A DNA stretch of 64,000 nt, from NCBI RefSeq assembly GCF_009674775.1, contig NZ_WKKE01000016.1, positions 102,854 to 166,853 on the forward strand. Reading direction: 5' to 3'. Source of the stretch: Flavobacterium sp. LC2016-23 (lineage in GTDB: Bacteria; Bacteroidota; Bacteroidia; Flavobacteriales; Flavobacteriaceae). The notes below the pieces were generated by a model. The model was not told the origin of the DNA. It saw nothing but the letters and a program-made list of their open reading frames with translations, and made no database searches. This document shows, piece after piece, positions 29,517 to 37,529 of this stretch (position 1 is the stretch's first letter; each line of letters opens with the position of its first letter). The position numbers and the translations under genes were made by a program.

Positions 29517-29552
29517 CGAAATTAGAAGGCTCGGATCGTGAATAATAGGACA
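29517..29552 (-). promoter_or_regulatory. Phage late promoter P1
   Basis: TGTCCTATT (29544-29552, minus strand), 19 bases, then the -7-like box TAATTTCG (29517-29524), 18 bases before the ATG. Same architecture as six other sites. Confidence 0.75.
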
Positions 29553-29578
29553 TAAAAAAACCTCTCAAATGAGAGGTT
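29553..29578 (-). terminator. Terminator after the moron gene
   Basis: AACCTCTC-AAAT-GAGAGGTT hairpin followed on the minus strand by a T run that leads directly into promoter P1. Confidence 0.8.
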
Positions 29579-29594
29579 CAAAATTTATAATCAT

Positions 29595-30149
29595 TTACCA
29601 ATTATCCTCTGTCGGATTCTGGAGAGTTTTTAGGAGGTTTTCGATTTTTATATTAAAGTAATTTTCCAACGCTGTTTTTGCTTCCGGCTTTTTTAACTCC
29701 TCTTTATTGTTATAAATATAATATCCGGAAAATGCCCCCTCTCCCTTGAAATGCAGTTTGTAACGTCCTGATTTATCATACATATCTAACGAAATGACTT
29801 CATACCGCACTTTACCATCTTTAAAATTAAGTTCTACGGTGTAATCTGCAGTAATGGGAACTTTTGCAAAGGAATTTTTTATAATTATAAAGTCGGCAAT
29901 ATGCGTAGTGAACTTAATGTACTCATTTTCAATTTTACCTTTAATTACTTTATCCGGATTCTGATAATTTTTAGTAATATATTTTACTGATCCATCAAAT
30001 AACTGCTTAGCCGTTTTTCCCTCCAGATTTAAAACGACAAATGTCTTTTCTGGATCATTCGGGTTTCTCAATCCGTCTGGTGTAACCGACAATGTTTGTG
30101 CATAACTCACAGAACTAATTAAGAATAACATATAAAGTAATTTCTTCAT
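29595..30149 (-). CDS. Secreted DUF4468-like protein, probable moron
   Basis: A 184-aa protein with a clear signal peptide (residues 1-18, ending SYAQ). The body (KTAKQLFDGSVKYITKNY, then FIIIKNSFAKVPITADYTVEL) resembles DUF4468, a Bacteroidota periplasmic family. It is not expected in a virion. It sits between the tape measure and distal tail genes, with a host-type -7 box upstream and its own terminator downstream. This is the layout of a moron expressed from the prophage, possibly altering the host envelope. Function is inference. Confidence 0.7.
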   Translation of the reverse strand: MKKLLYMLFLISSVSYAQTLSVTPDGLRNPNDPEKTFVVLNLEGKTAKQLFDGSVKYITKNYQNPDKVIKGKIENEYIKFTTHIADFIIIKNSFAKVPITADYTVELNFKDGKVRYEVISLDMYDKSGRYKLHFKGEGAFSGYYIYNNKEELKKPEAKTALENYFNIKIENLLKTLQNPTEDNW

Positions 30150-30175
30150 TATTTTAGATTTTAAATGTTAAAGAA

Positions 30176-30183
30176 CAAACCTA
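30176..30183 (-). promoter_or_regulatory. Host-type -7 box for the moron gene (TAGGTTTG)
   Basis: Exact TAnnTTTG on the minus strand, 26 bases before the ATG and immediately beside the tape-measure stop. No -33 TTG is obvious, and it lacks the phage TGTCCTATT box. Confidence 0.5.
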
Positions 30184-30190
30184 CAAAAAA

Positions 30191-33100
30191 TTATTCACTA
30201 AGGATACCGTTTTGATCAGAAGCAGAACGTTCATTATTTAAATCATTGATAGCTTTTGCATCGTCGTAGCCGATTCTTAAATTAGGAACTACGGGATTTT
30301 CTAAGCGGAACAAAACTGCGCGCAATAAATCCTTCATTTCCTTATCATTTTCAATCATTACTCCATCAGGAACAACATTTGAAGAAGTCGGACCACCATC
30401 AGCAAATTTTCTGGCACTTTTTCCGGTTCTTTCATTTTCAAGCCATGCAATAGTATTAGCGTATCTGGGGCTTTGTGTCATGGCTTTAGGAATTACATAT
30501 TCCTGGTCATGAACTACCCCGGTCATCGGTCCAAATTCGTCAAATCCTAAATGTGCGCTGCTGCCTGTAAAACCTCCATAAAAGAACTTCGGAGTTTTAG
30601 GCGCTTTTTGCTTCTGAATAGTTTTTATTTGAGAAGCTGTCTGCAAAACGGACGCTGCGGTTAGTACACCTTTCAAAATTGCATCATAGGGTTGTGGTAA
30701 TGCTGCAGGTGCCTGCCAAATAGATAGTATTGCCTGCGCTCCCGAAATATTTGCCTGAACAATTGCTAACTGTTTACTTTGACCAAACATTTCACCAAGG
30801 GCACCGGCTAAAGTGTTTAAACCTCCCAGAGCAGTTTGCGTTGTTTCAATCTGCCTTTGGTAATCGAGTTCCTTTTGTCTGTCGGCAGCTGCATTTTTAT
30901 AACGATTGTATTCGTCTTCAGTGATTATTTTGTCATTGAATAGCTTTTTATAATCGGCCAGTTCCTTCTGATACTCCTGCTGCTGTTTTATTTTGTTTTG
31001 TTCGTAGATACTATTCGCTTCTTCTAGTGCTAATTCATTTTCGGCCTGCAGTTGTTCTGCCTTTAGTACCTTTTGTTCTTCTTCGTACTGCTTTTTTAGG
31101 TTAGTTGTAGTTTCTAAAAATGAAAACTCTAAATTTTGACGCTGAGTTTCATAATCTAAATCAATTGCAAGTTTAATTAACTTAAGTTCATCTGCTGATT
31201 TCGCATCGGATTTAGCTTTTTCAAGATCATTTAACCTTTTCTCCGCCATAGCGTCAAGTTGACGATCTTTAATAATTAACAGACGCTCAGTTTCGTCGTT
31301 TATAATATCAATAGAAAGTTTTTTAGAAGAATCAATTTTGCTTCGGTTTGTTGCAATAAAGTAATTAAGTTCCGCTTTAGCAAGATCAGTTTTTGCTTTG
31401 GCCAGTGCCAAAATTCGATCCAATTCTTCTTTTGCAGCTTTTTCTTCTTCAGCGCGTTTTTTTGCTAATGCTCTTTGTCTCGCTTCTTCTTCTTTTCTGC
31501 GTGCTTCATCTCGAATTGCTTTTTGTTTTGCAATCGCTTCTTTTAATAATCGTTCTTCTTCGGCAAGTTCTTCAGCAGTTTTTTTAGGAGCACCAGTTTC
31601 AGTAGTTGATTTCAAAACTACTTCTTTGGATTTTAGTGATTCAAGCCTTTTCTTCAGTTTATCTACATCAATACCCATTGCTTCCAGAATGGGAGAAACG
31701 TTTGAAACAATACTTAATAGGGTATCGATAATTGTATTCTTCATGCTATTAAAAAAATTCGCAATTGTTTTACCTAGGTTGATAAAATAATCACCAAATA
31801 ATTTAAAAGCCCCCCTTAAATCACCCGAAATAACCGCTTTGATAAAGTCAAAAACAAACTTTATATAGTCAAAAAAGACTTTTATCACAAAACTTATATT
31901 TTTAAAAACGCTAACAAATACAAGTTTCAGAATTACCAGAGAATTTGAAAGACTAATACCGATAAGATCTATTAAAGGCTGAATATCATTCTTTAAATCT
32001 ACTATGTAGTAAATAATTTCTGCAAGTGCATCAATAGCTTTTGCCTTAATCGTGTCCCAAATACTTCCAAAACCTACGATCTCAAACAGTTCAGATTGTG
32101 CTTTATTCAATTTTTCGTTTGCCGCTAAAAGTTCAAGTTGCGCTTTTGTTGAAGCTGAGATTTCTGTCTGTGTGGTTTTCGATACCGCTTCTAAAATCTT
32201 TAAAGCCCCTCCAGCGTCTTCTCCGGCACCTTTAAAGATGTCGGCCGTAAGTTGCGCCTGTTGTTGCTGCGATAATTGCGTTTTTTGAGCCTGCACGGCA
32301 ATTTCTTCTAATGCCTGCTTTGTTGATGTAGTTCCAGCGGCAACACGAGCTAAAAGATCATCTGAAAATGCAATACCAAAAGCGTTTTCAAGCGCATCAC
32401 GGCTCGCTTTTGTTTGCTCCTTTAACGCCAAATCAGCTTCTTTTAGTGCATCTGGTAATTTATCTGAATAAATTCCAAGATCAAATCCTTTATTGATTAC
32501 TGCTACAAATTCTGATGCTGAATAACCGGCTTTTTTAAAGAACTCATCGTATTCACCAATGCTGTCCAAAAATTCCTCATTATACTGACCGCCATTGGCT
32601 AAGCCTTCTGCTATAATTCTATTTGCCTCAGACATTGAAATACCATAAGTTTTACTTAAAGAATTTGCTTTGCCTGCAAGATCTTCAAATTCTTTGTCGA
32701 AAGTTTTAGCCGTTGCCAAAATCTCTGATCTTACGTTTGTTAATTCAGTAGCAGAACTCACGCCAAAACCGCGCAATATATCATTCGACTTTTCTAATTC
32801 CTGGTTAAACTCTATAACATACTTTGTACTCACCGCGATAGCGGAAAGCGCAGCAATCGTCGCACCAAGTGGAGTAGAAATAAAAGCCCATGTAGTTTTA
32901 ACCAAATTAGTTAATTCAGTTCTTAATCCCAGAAATCCTTCTTTTGCACTTTCTAAATCTCCCGAAAGTAAACCATCCCTAAATTTCTTAAAGCTGCCTA
33001 CAGAATCATCCATAGCCTGAGAAATAGATTTTATTTCATCCTTAAATTCTTTTTGCTTGTCTGTTAATTCGTCAAGATGCTTTCCTAAACGTTCTAAATC

Positions 33101-33250
33101 CTCATTATAGGTATCAGAATTTCGATTTAAGTTTGCAATTTCATTTTTCGTTTGGCTTATCGCACGGCTAATTCCTGCAAGTGAATTTACTACCGCTTTA
33201 TCATTAATGTAAATCGATAATTCTCTAGGTATTTCTTTTCTACTTGCCAT
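30191..33250 (-). CDS. Tape measure protein
   Basis: At 1019 aa, the second largest phage protein. Residues 1-90 are coiled coil, ~115-150 hydrophobic, ~390-480 hold membrane-like helices, ~570-780 a long Lys/Glu/Ala-rich coiled coil, and ~835-1019 a globular tail (GFDEFGPMTGVVHDQEYVIPK). This is the standard tape-measure profile: it spans the tail lumen, sets tail length and is ejected with DNA. By the usual 1.5 angstrom per residue rule the tail would be near 150 nm. Its start overlaps the preceding stop by one base. Confidence 0.9.
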   Translation of the reverse strand: MASRKEIPRELSIYINDKAVVNSLAGISRAISQTKNEIANLNRNSDTYNEDLERLGKHLDELTDKQKEFKDEIKSISQAMDDSVGSFKKFRDGLLSGDLESAKEGFLGLRTELTNLVKTTWAFISTPLGATIAALSAIAVSTKYVIEFNQELEKSNDILRGFGVSSATELTNVRSEILATAKTFDKEFEDLAGKANSLSKTYGISMSEANRIIAEGLANGGQYNEEFLDSIGEYDEFFKKAGYSASEFVAVINKGFDLGIYSDKLPDALKEADLALKEQTKASRDALENAFGIAFSDDLLARVAAGTTSTKQALEEIAVQAQKTQLSQQQQAQLTADIFKGAGEDAGGALKILEAVSKTTQTEISASTKAQLELLAANEKLNKAQSELFEIVGFGSIWDTIKAKAIDALAEIIYYIVDLKNDIQPLIDLIGISLSNSLVILKLVFVSVFKNISFVIKVFFDYIKFVFDFIKAVISGDLRGAFKLFGDYFINLGKTIANFFNSMKNTIIDTLLSIVSNVSPILEAMGIDVDKLKKRLESLKSKEVVLKSTTETGAPKKTAEELAEEERLLKEAIAKQKAIRDEARRKEEEARQRALAKKRAEEEKAAKEELDRILALAKAKTDLAKAELNYFIATNRSKIDSSKKLSIDIINDETERLLIIKDRQLDAMAEKRLNDLEKAKSDAKSADELKLIKLAIDLDYETQRQNLEFSFLETTTNLKKQYEEEQKVLKAEQLQAENELALEEANSIYEQNKIKQQQEYQKELADYKKLFNDKIITEDEYNRYKNAAADRQKELDYQRQIETTQTALGGLNTLAGALGEMFGQSKQLAIVQANISGAQAILSIWQAPAALPQPYDAILKGVLTAASVLQTASQIKTIQKQKAPKTPKFFYGGFTGSSAHLGFDEFGPMTGVVHDQEYVIPKAMTQSPRYANTIAWLENERTGKSARKFADGGPTSSNVVPDGVMIENDKEMKDLLRAVLFRLENPVVPNLRIGYDDAKAINDLNNERSASDQNGILSE

Positions 33251-33627
33251 TACTTACTAAATTTTATTAGGGCCGTAACCTGATCAATACGCAATTCAGA
33301 AATTTCATTCGCCAAGCTTTCGATTATGTTTGAAGATTCAATTGCTTTTGTAAAGACATCCGTAGCTTTTAGCCTTTGATTAACACCGTTTGACTTTTTG
33401 CCTTCAAAACCATAATGCTGCATGAAAATATAGTATGGAGCCGACATAGTAATTCGCTGTAATCTCCCGTTTTTAAATCGACTTCCTGCGCCGGAAAGTC
33501 TTAAAGCATTTCCACTACGTGAGTTCGAACTTTTCCCGACCTCCTCTCGAACCGCCGGTCGTAGTTTTTTTACAGCATTAGCAGTAATTTCCTTTTCTCT
33601 TTTTAAAATATCAATTGTACCTGTCAT
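33250..33627 (-). CDS. Small phage tail-assembly protein
   Basis: A 125-aa basic protein upstream of and overlapping the tape measure gene. The Arg/Ser/Gly-rich middle (SGNALRLSGAGSRFKNGRLQ) is striking. First gene after promoter P2. Possibly a neck/tail-completion or HK97 gp10-like protein. Role inferred from position only. Confidence 0.5.
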   Translation of the reverse strand: MTGTIDILKREKEITANAVKKLRPAVREEVGKSSNSRSGNALRLSGAGSRFKNGRLQRITMSAPYYIFMQHYGFEGKKSNGVNQRLKATDVFTKAIESSNIIESLANEISELRIDQVTALIKFSK

Positions 33628-33641
33628 AGCCTATTTTTAAG

Positions 33642-33677
33642 CTAAATTATCGGTAGCAAATACCTTAAAATAGGACA
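33642..33677 (-). promoter_or_regulatory. Phage late promoter P2
   Basis: TGTCCTATT (33669-33677, minus strand), 19 bases, TAATTTAG (33642-33649), 14 bases before the ATG. It drives the tape measure unit. Confidence 0.75.
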
Positions 33678-33701
33678 TAAAAAAAACCTCTCAATGAGAG
33701 G
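33678..33701 (-). terminator. Terminator before promoter P2
   Basis: CCTCTC-AAT-GAGAGG stem followed by a T run on the minus strand. It overlaps the end of the 165-aa tail gene and is nearly identical to the terminator at 29553-29578. Confidence 0.8.
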
Positions 33702-33702
33702 C

Positions 33703-34200
33703 TTAAGGGACTGGGAATTCCCATTTATCGGGATCTATTTTTAAATCTTCATGATTCTTTAAAACATAAAGCACATTCCAACCGTACATATTGTCAAAAA
33801 TAGGGCCTACTTTTTCATAGGCAAATGTGTTCGGATCAAACTTGCCGAAAAGCCATGAATTTCGATCTTCGTTTAGTAATTTGAGATAGGACGCAATATC
33901 AATTGCAACGTTTTCCAATCTGTCCAGCACTTCTTCCTGTTTATTGTAATCGTCAGCTTTACCTGCAAAATCCAATAATAAAAACGAAATACTTCGTCCA
34001 TTGAAAGTTGTTGACTTGTTCGAATTTGTATTTAGTTCCGCTGAATGACTTTCCAATAATAGCGTAGGAGTAGCCACACCATTTCTAAAATTTCCGGAAA
34101 TTTCATTCCAGTTAAATCTGTAAAAACCTTTTAATTCCTTATTAAAGGTTACCATTTCCCTGTGGAATTGAACAATTTTTGCATGTGTTATTTCTCTCAT
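33703..34200 (-). CDS. Phage tail completion protein (predicted)
   Basis: A 165-aa acidic-to-neutral protein with no signal or membrane segment. Last gene of the long P3 transcript, just upstream of the tape-measure unit. Size and place fit a tail terminator or minor tail protein, but no family signature was recognised. Start overlaps the previous gene by 4 bp (ATGA). Confidence 0.5.
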   Translation of the reverse strand: MREITHAKIVQFHREMVTFNKELKGFYRFNWNEISGNFRNGVATPTLLLESHSAELNTNSNKSTTFNGRSISFLLLDFAGKADDYNKQEEVLDRLENVAIDIASYLKLLNEDRNSWLFGKFDPNTFAYEKVGPIFDNMYGWNVLYVLKNHEDLKIDPDKWEFPVP

Positions 34201-34934
34201 TTGTTCGCAGGTGTTAAATCTTCTTCAAATTGTTCTAAAAAAGTGTAGACATTAACTTTTTTAATCAGATCCAGTTTTGACAGATCCCCTTTAGCCATGG
34301 TTAAAATTACTTTCGAAAACCCATACTTCTTTTTTGGTTTAGCGGCTCCAGGCTTTGGTTTTGGAAATGCTTTCGGAAATCTCTTTACAAGTGCGTTCTT
34401 ACATCCGAAATATGCCTGCTCTACAGCAAACAACTTTTGCAATGAAACCTTCTTAAACGGAATCGCTTTTTCGTGAAGGTCGTTCTTATCGAAAACAGAT
34501 CTCGCTTTATCCGGAGTATAAAGAACCGCTAACATATATCGCAGAAACTCCAAATCTTTAGTCTCCCTCCACTTTATATGCAAATCATCAATGACCGCGA
34601 ATTCATCTGCAGTCAAGTTTGCAATTTTATTTTGTGGCGGAAAATATATAGTCTTACCTGCTTTAAGTGCCTTCGGAAAAACGGTTCGATTGTTTTCTTT
34701 AAAAATGTATTCGTATGCTTTGTGCAAATCCGACAATGGAATATTACGCAGTACAATTCTAACTTTCGCTTTTTTTGCGAACTGCCACCACTTTACGTTA
34801 TTTAATAAAAAAAACAGCTTTATATAAAACTTTATGCTGGTTTCTGATGTATTGAAAAGAAAGGCAATTTTTTCGAATTGCCTTTCTGTCATTTCGTCCC
34901 ATGTAGTCGGAATATATAATTTTATTTTCTTCAT
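34197..34934 (-). CDS. Phage tail assembly protein (predicted)
   Basis: A 245-aa protein beginning MKKIKLYIPTTWDEMTERQFEKIA with a Lys/Pro-rich segment near residues 190-205. Located two genes upstream of the tape measure, where tail-assembly chaperones usually lie. No slippery heptamer frameshift was evident at its end. Role inferred from position. Confidence 0.5.
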   Translation of the reverse strand: MKKIKLYIPTTWDEMTERQFEKIAFLFNTSETSIKFYIKLFFLLNNVKWWQFAKKAKVRIVLRNIPLSDLHKAYEYIFKENNRTVFPKALKAGKTIYFPPQNKIANLTADEFAVIDDLHIKWRETKDLEFLRYMLAVLYTPDKARSVFDKNDLHEKAIPFKKVSLQKLFAVEQAYFGCKNALVKRFPKAFPKPKPGAAKPKKKYGFSKVILTMAKGDLSKLDLIKKVNVYTFLEQFEEDLTPANK

Positions 34935-35107
34935 GATAAATCATTTTCAGATTCCCTTAAAAGTTGCTTTTCCTTTTTCATTATTTCTGCAACTGTTTTA
35001 CCAAATCTTGTATATACAGCATCATTAACTGCAGCTAACATTTCAATTTCTAAGAACTGTCTCGCTTTTTTTTCTTTAAGCACTAATATTTCCTCTTTTG
35101 TACTCAT
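34931..35107 (-). CDS. 58-aa phage protein
   Basis: A short frame (MSTKEEILVLKEKKARQFLE start) missed by size cut-offs. It is joined by ATGA-type overlaps to the genes on both sides (35104-35107 and 34931-34934), which strongly supports translation. Highly charged and helical, it may form a small chaperone or complex subunit with the 245-aa product. Function unknown. Confidence 0.7.
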   Translation of the reverse strand: MSTKEEILVLKEKKARQFLEIEMLAAVNDAVYTRFGKTVAEIMKKEKQLLRESENDLS

Positions 35108-35694
35108 GATATCGGGTTTACTTTTCTAATTTTTTTATACACTCTCCAAGCTAAAACTGGAATCAACAAAAGCAAAAGCCATAATAAATTCCATGTGCTA
35201 AATTGCTTCCTGTCAGTATTTTTTTTCGCAGAAGCTATTTTCGCAGATGTTTTTACAGAAGTTAAAACTTTGGTTTCTTGTGCTTCTCTTTTTTTATTAT
35301 CAATTTTTAGTTTTAATTCTGAATTCCCGGAATTCCCGGAATTTATTTTGTTTTTCCGATTTTCCTTTTTCTTAGTGATTTTTGCATTAATTAAAATATA
35401 TTTCTTTCCGCCCGGGTCAGTATAAACTGCAGGTTTTGTCGGGTCACTTGGCTCTACGGTCATTTCTTCACTTTCCAACTCACTTAAATCAGTAGCATTT
35501 GAAAAAGACCATTTCTTCAAATTTAAATCTTGTTTTAATAATTTTTGGGAATCACCAGAATTACTAAAAAATCCTGAAAAATCCTGTTTTTCCGTTTTTT
35601 CCAATTTATCTGATTCGGTTTTTCGAGCACCGCAGGAGTTTGTAATAGCAATTATAGTAAAGCAAAGTATCCAAAATGTTATTGATTTTCTCAT
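35104..35694 (-). CDS. Unimolecular spanin (predicted lysis protein)
   Basis: A 196-aa protein with a lipoprotein signal (lipobox ITNSC, Cys21), a long polar Lys/Glu/Ser-rich periplasmic stretch, and a C-terminal membrane helix (about 167-185, LLWLLLLLIPVLAW) with a basic tail. A lipid anchor for the outer membrane plus an inner-membrane anchor in one chain defines a u-spanin. These fuse the two membranes in the last step of lysis. It directly follows the endolysin and holin genes, with a 4-bp overlap. Confidence 0.72.
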   Translation of the reverse strand: MRKSITFWILCFTIIAITNSCGARKTESDKLEKTEKQDFSGFFSNSGDSQKLLKQDLNLKKWSFSNATDLSELESEEMTVEPSDPTKPAVYTDPGGKKYILINAKITKKKENRKNKINSGNSGNSELKLKIDNKKREAQETKVLTSVKTSAKIASAKKNTDRKQFSTWNLLWLLLLLIPVLAWRVYKKIRKVNPIS

Positions 35695-36131
35695 GGGTGA
35701 ACAAAAATTACATTGTTATTTTTTCGAATTCGTTTCATAACATTACCGCCGTTGCTGTCATTTCCAATAGCAGTATTGCCTTCGATAGTTTCAAATTCCG
35801 TTTTATTTAGCCATTTTACAAAAAGGCCTGTATGGTCATACCTCCCATCGCCATTCCAGTCGAAAAAGACAATATCACCTTCTACGGGATTTACTGTGAT
35901 TTGATTCATTTTTTTAAAATAGGCGACTGCAGTTTGACAACCGGCATAACCTTTTAAAAATCCAATTTTTGGCAATTGAAAACCCGCTTGTGCATAACAC
36001 CAGGAGACAAAAACACCGCACCACGCAACCCCGTCAAGGCCAAACCATTTCCCGTACTTAGTTTTATTGGAATTTGCTGGTTTTTCAGTTTGTCCAATTT
36101 CTTTTTCTGCTATTCTTAAAATCTCACTCAT
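35691..36131 (-). CDS. CHAP-type endolysin
   Basis: A 146-aa single-domain peptidoglycan hydrolase of the NlpC/P60-CHAP superfamily. Candidate triad: Cys38 in AWCGVFVSWCYAQAG, His100 in RYDHTGLFV and a polar residue in TIEGNTA (Glu117 or Asn119). No signal peptide, so export depends on the adjacent holin. The absence of a separate cell-wall-binding domain is normal for phages of Gram-negative hosts. Confidence 0.85.
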   Translation of the reverse strand: MSEILRIAEKEIGQTEKPANSNKTKYGKWFGLDGVAWCGVFVSWCYAQAGFQLPKIGFLKGYAGCQTAVAYFKKMNQITVNPVEGDIVFFDWNGDGRYDHTGLFVKWLNKTEFETIEGNTAIGNDSNGGNVMKRIRKNNNVIFVHP

Positions 36132-36133
36132 AT

Positions 36134-36730
36134 CTATTCTTCTTTAAATTCCTTTTTAATTTCCTTATACGATCTAAAAACTGAAAATAATTTATCTATT
36201 AAATCATATCCCAATTTCTTTACATTCTCCATCACAATGGAATGAACTTCAAATATGCAGCAGATACTAATTACCACAATGGTAATGGTCCATTCGGCCT
36301 CAGAGAATGAAAAAGCAAACGGTTTTATCTTAAACATACTTTGAATTGTTTTCGCACCGATTATAGCAAACATATACATTGTCATTTTCAGTAATGAGAG
36401 GCGTAATTTTTCACTTTCAATTACATTGTAGTAAAATTTAATCCTAAACATCAGTCTTGTAAACCATCGATGTTTTGTAGTTTCTTTTGTTGCAAAGCGA
36501 CCATCCTTTTTAGCATTATCCTTTGCTTCTTTAAATGAAACTAAGATTCCTGTAACAAAGTCAAATAAGAGTAGCACGCCTAAAAACAGTAATACCTGTT
36601 TTTCAATGTGAAATGTTGCCAATAAAGCGATCGTAGGAACTGAGAGCGCAATTCCCTTTGAGGTCGTTGTAATCTTCTTAGCTGCCAATAAGGGCTTTAC
36701 TAAATAGTTTATATAATTTGAAATATCCAT
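36134..36730 (-). CDS. Phage holin family protein
   Basis: A 198-aa protein with about four hydrophobic segments (residues ~30-47, 49-66, 112-130, 146-165) and a charged C-terminal tail. The pattern GVLLLFDFVTGILVSFKEA is typical of the phage_holin_4 group. An ORF extends 18 codons upstream but overlaps the previous gene by 50 bp; ATG 36730 leaves a 4-bp gap and is preferred. It would permeabilise the inner membrane for the endolysin. Confidence 0.78.
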   Translation of the reverse strand: MDISNYINYLVKPLLAAKKITTTSKGIALSVPTIALLATFHIEKQVLLFLGVLLLFDFVTGILVSFKEAKDNAKKDGRFATKETTKHRWFTRLMFRIKFYYNVIESEKLRLSLLKMTMYMFAIIGAKTIQSMFKIKPFAFSFSEAEWTITIVVISICCIFEVHSIVMENVKKLGYDLIDKLFSVFRSYKEIKKEFKEE

Positions 36731-36734
36731 AATT

Positions 36735-37139
36735 CTAATTGTTTTTATAATAAAATCTATCCTCATCAGATATCGATTCGTCACAATGGTTTTTACCCAA
36801 GCACCTATCTAAAAATCTACGTAGCCAGGTATCTTTTTCATAAATTTTTACAAGGCCAGAAATTCCAGAAATACTTTTATTCCATTTCCCGTACTTAATT
36901 TTACCATTTATTCGTAAAGCGTCATTTAACAACTCTCCCCCACCTGCACAGGCAAGGCCGTCCAACGACAATGTTACACTTCTTATAATTGGCTGCAACT
37001 GCCTTTTAGATGAATAATCAAACTTTACTACATGCTTACAAAAAGTATATAAACAACCGACTACGAAAAGCAAAAGAAAAATACTTCCGCCGATAATCAG
37101 CAGTAACACCTCAATTAATAAAAGACCTAAACTTCGCAT
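36735..37139 (-). CDS. Phage membrane-anchored protein
   Basis: A 134-aa protein with an N-terminal hydrophobic segment (residues 3-33) and a polar C-terminal domain containing LACAGGGELLNDALR and a Cys-bearing end. Located in the lysis cassette upstream of the holin, so it may be an accessory lysis protein or antiholin. Function unassigned. Confidence 0.55.
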   Translation of the reverse strand: MRSLGLLLIEVLLLIIGGSIFLLLFVVGCLYTFCKHVVKFDYSSKRQLQPIIRSVTLSLDGLACAGGGELLNDALRINGKIKYGKWNKSISGISGLVKIYEKDTWLRRFLDRCLGKNHCDESISDEDRFYYKNN

Positions 37140-37507
37140 AATTCCCAGTTATTAGGCGTTAATCTGTAAATAGTTAAACCGTCTTCATACAAATTAGTTT
37201 GCGTGTCAATTAACAGCCCTTGTTTAACTTTGGTCCAGTCCCGATCAATTTTTGACATTCCGGTATATTCGTAAATCGATTCCAGAAATACGTTTAGTTG
37301 ATTAATTTTTTCTGCACTGTAAAAAACAGATTTAGTATTAATCAATTGCTTGGTTAAATTTCCTTCCTCATCGTAACTTATTGCATAGTCCTTTACAACG
37401 TAATTCGTTCCTGCAGGAGTGCTTTCAAAGGAATCGATTTCAATCTGGATGATTGCTTTTCGGGATCCTCTGAGATCACAAAAGGCGGGTACTATTGATT
37501 TTATCAT
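37127..37507 (-). CDS. Phage protein of unknown function
   Basis: A 126-aa soluble protein between the propeller gene and the lysis cassette, overlapping the next gene by 13 bp. No recognised domain. Probably a minor virion protein. Confidence 0.55.
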   Translation of the reverse strand: MIKSIVPAFCDLRGSRKAIIQIEIDSFESTPAGTNYVVKDYAISYDEEGNLTKQLINTKSVFYSAEKINQLNVFLESIYEYTGMSKIDRDWTKVKQGLLIDTQTNLYEDGLTIYRLTPNNWELCEV

Positions 37508-37529
37508 TTGTGGTATTTGAAATTATGAA

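Noticed and set aside
33632..33665. Alternative host promoter GGTATTTG between the P2 boxes
   Set aside because: Matches TAnnTTTG poorly and is not shared by the other late promoters; the box at 33642-33649 has the conserved spacing.
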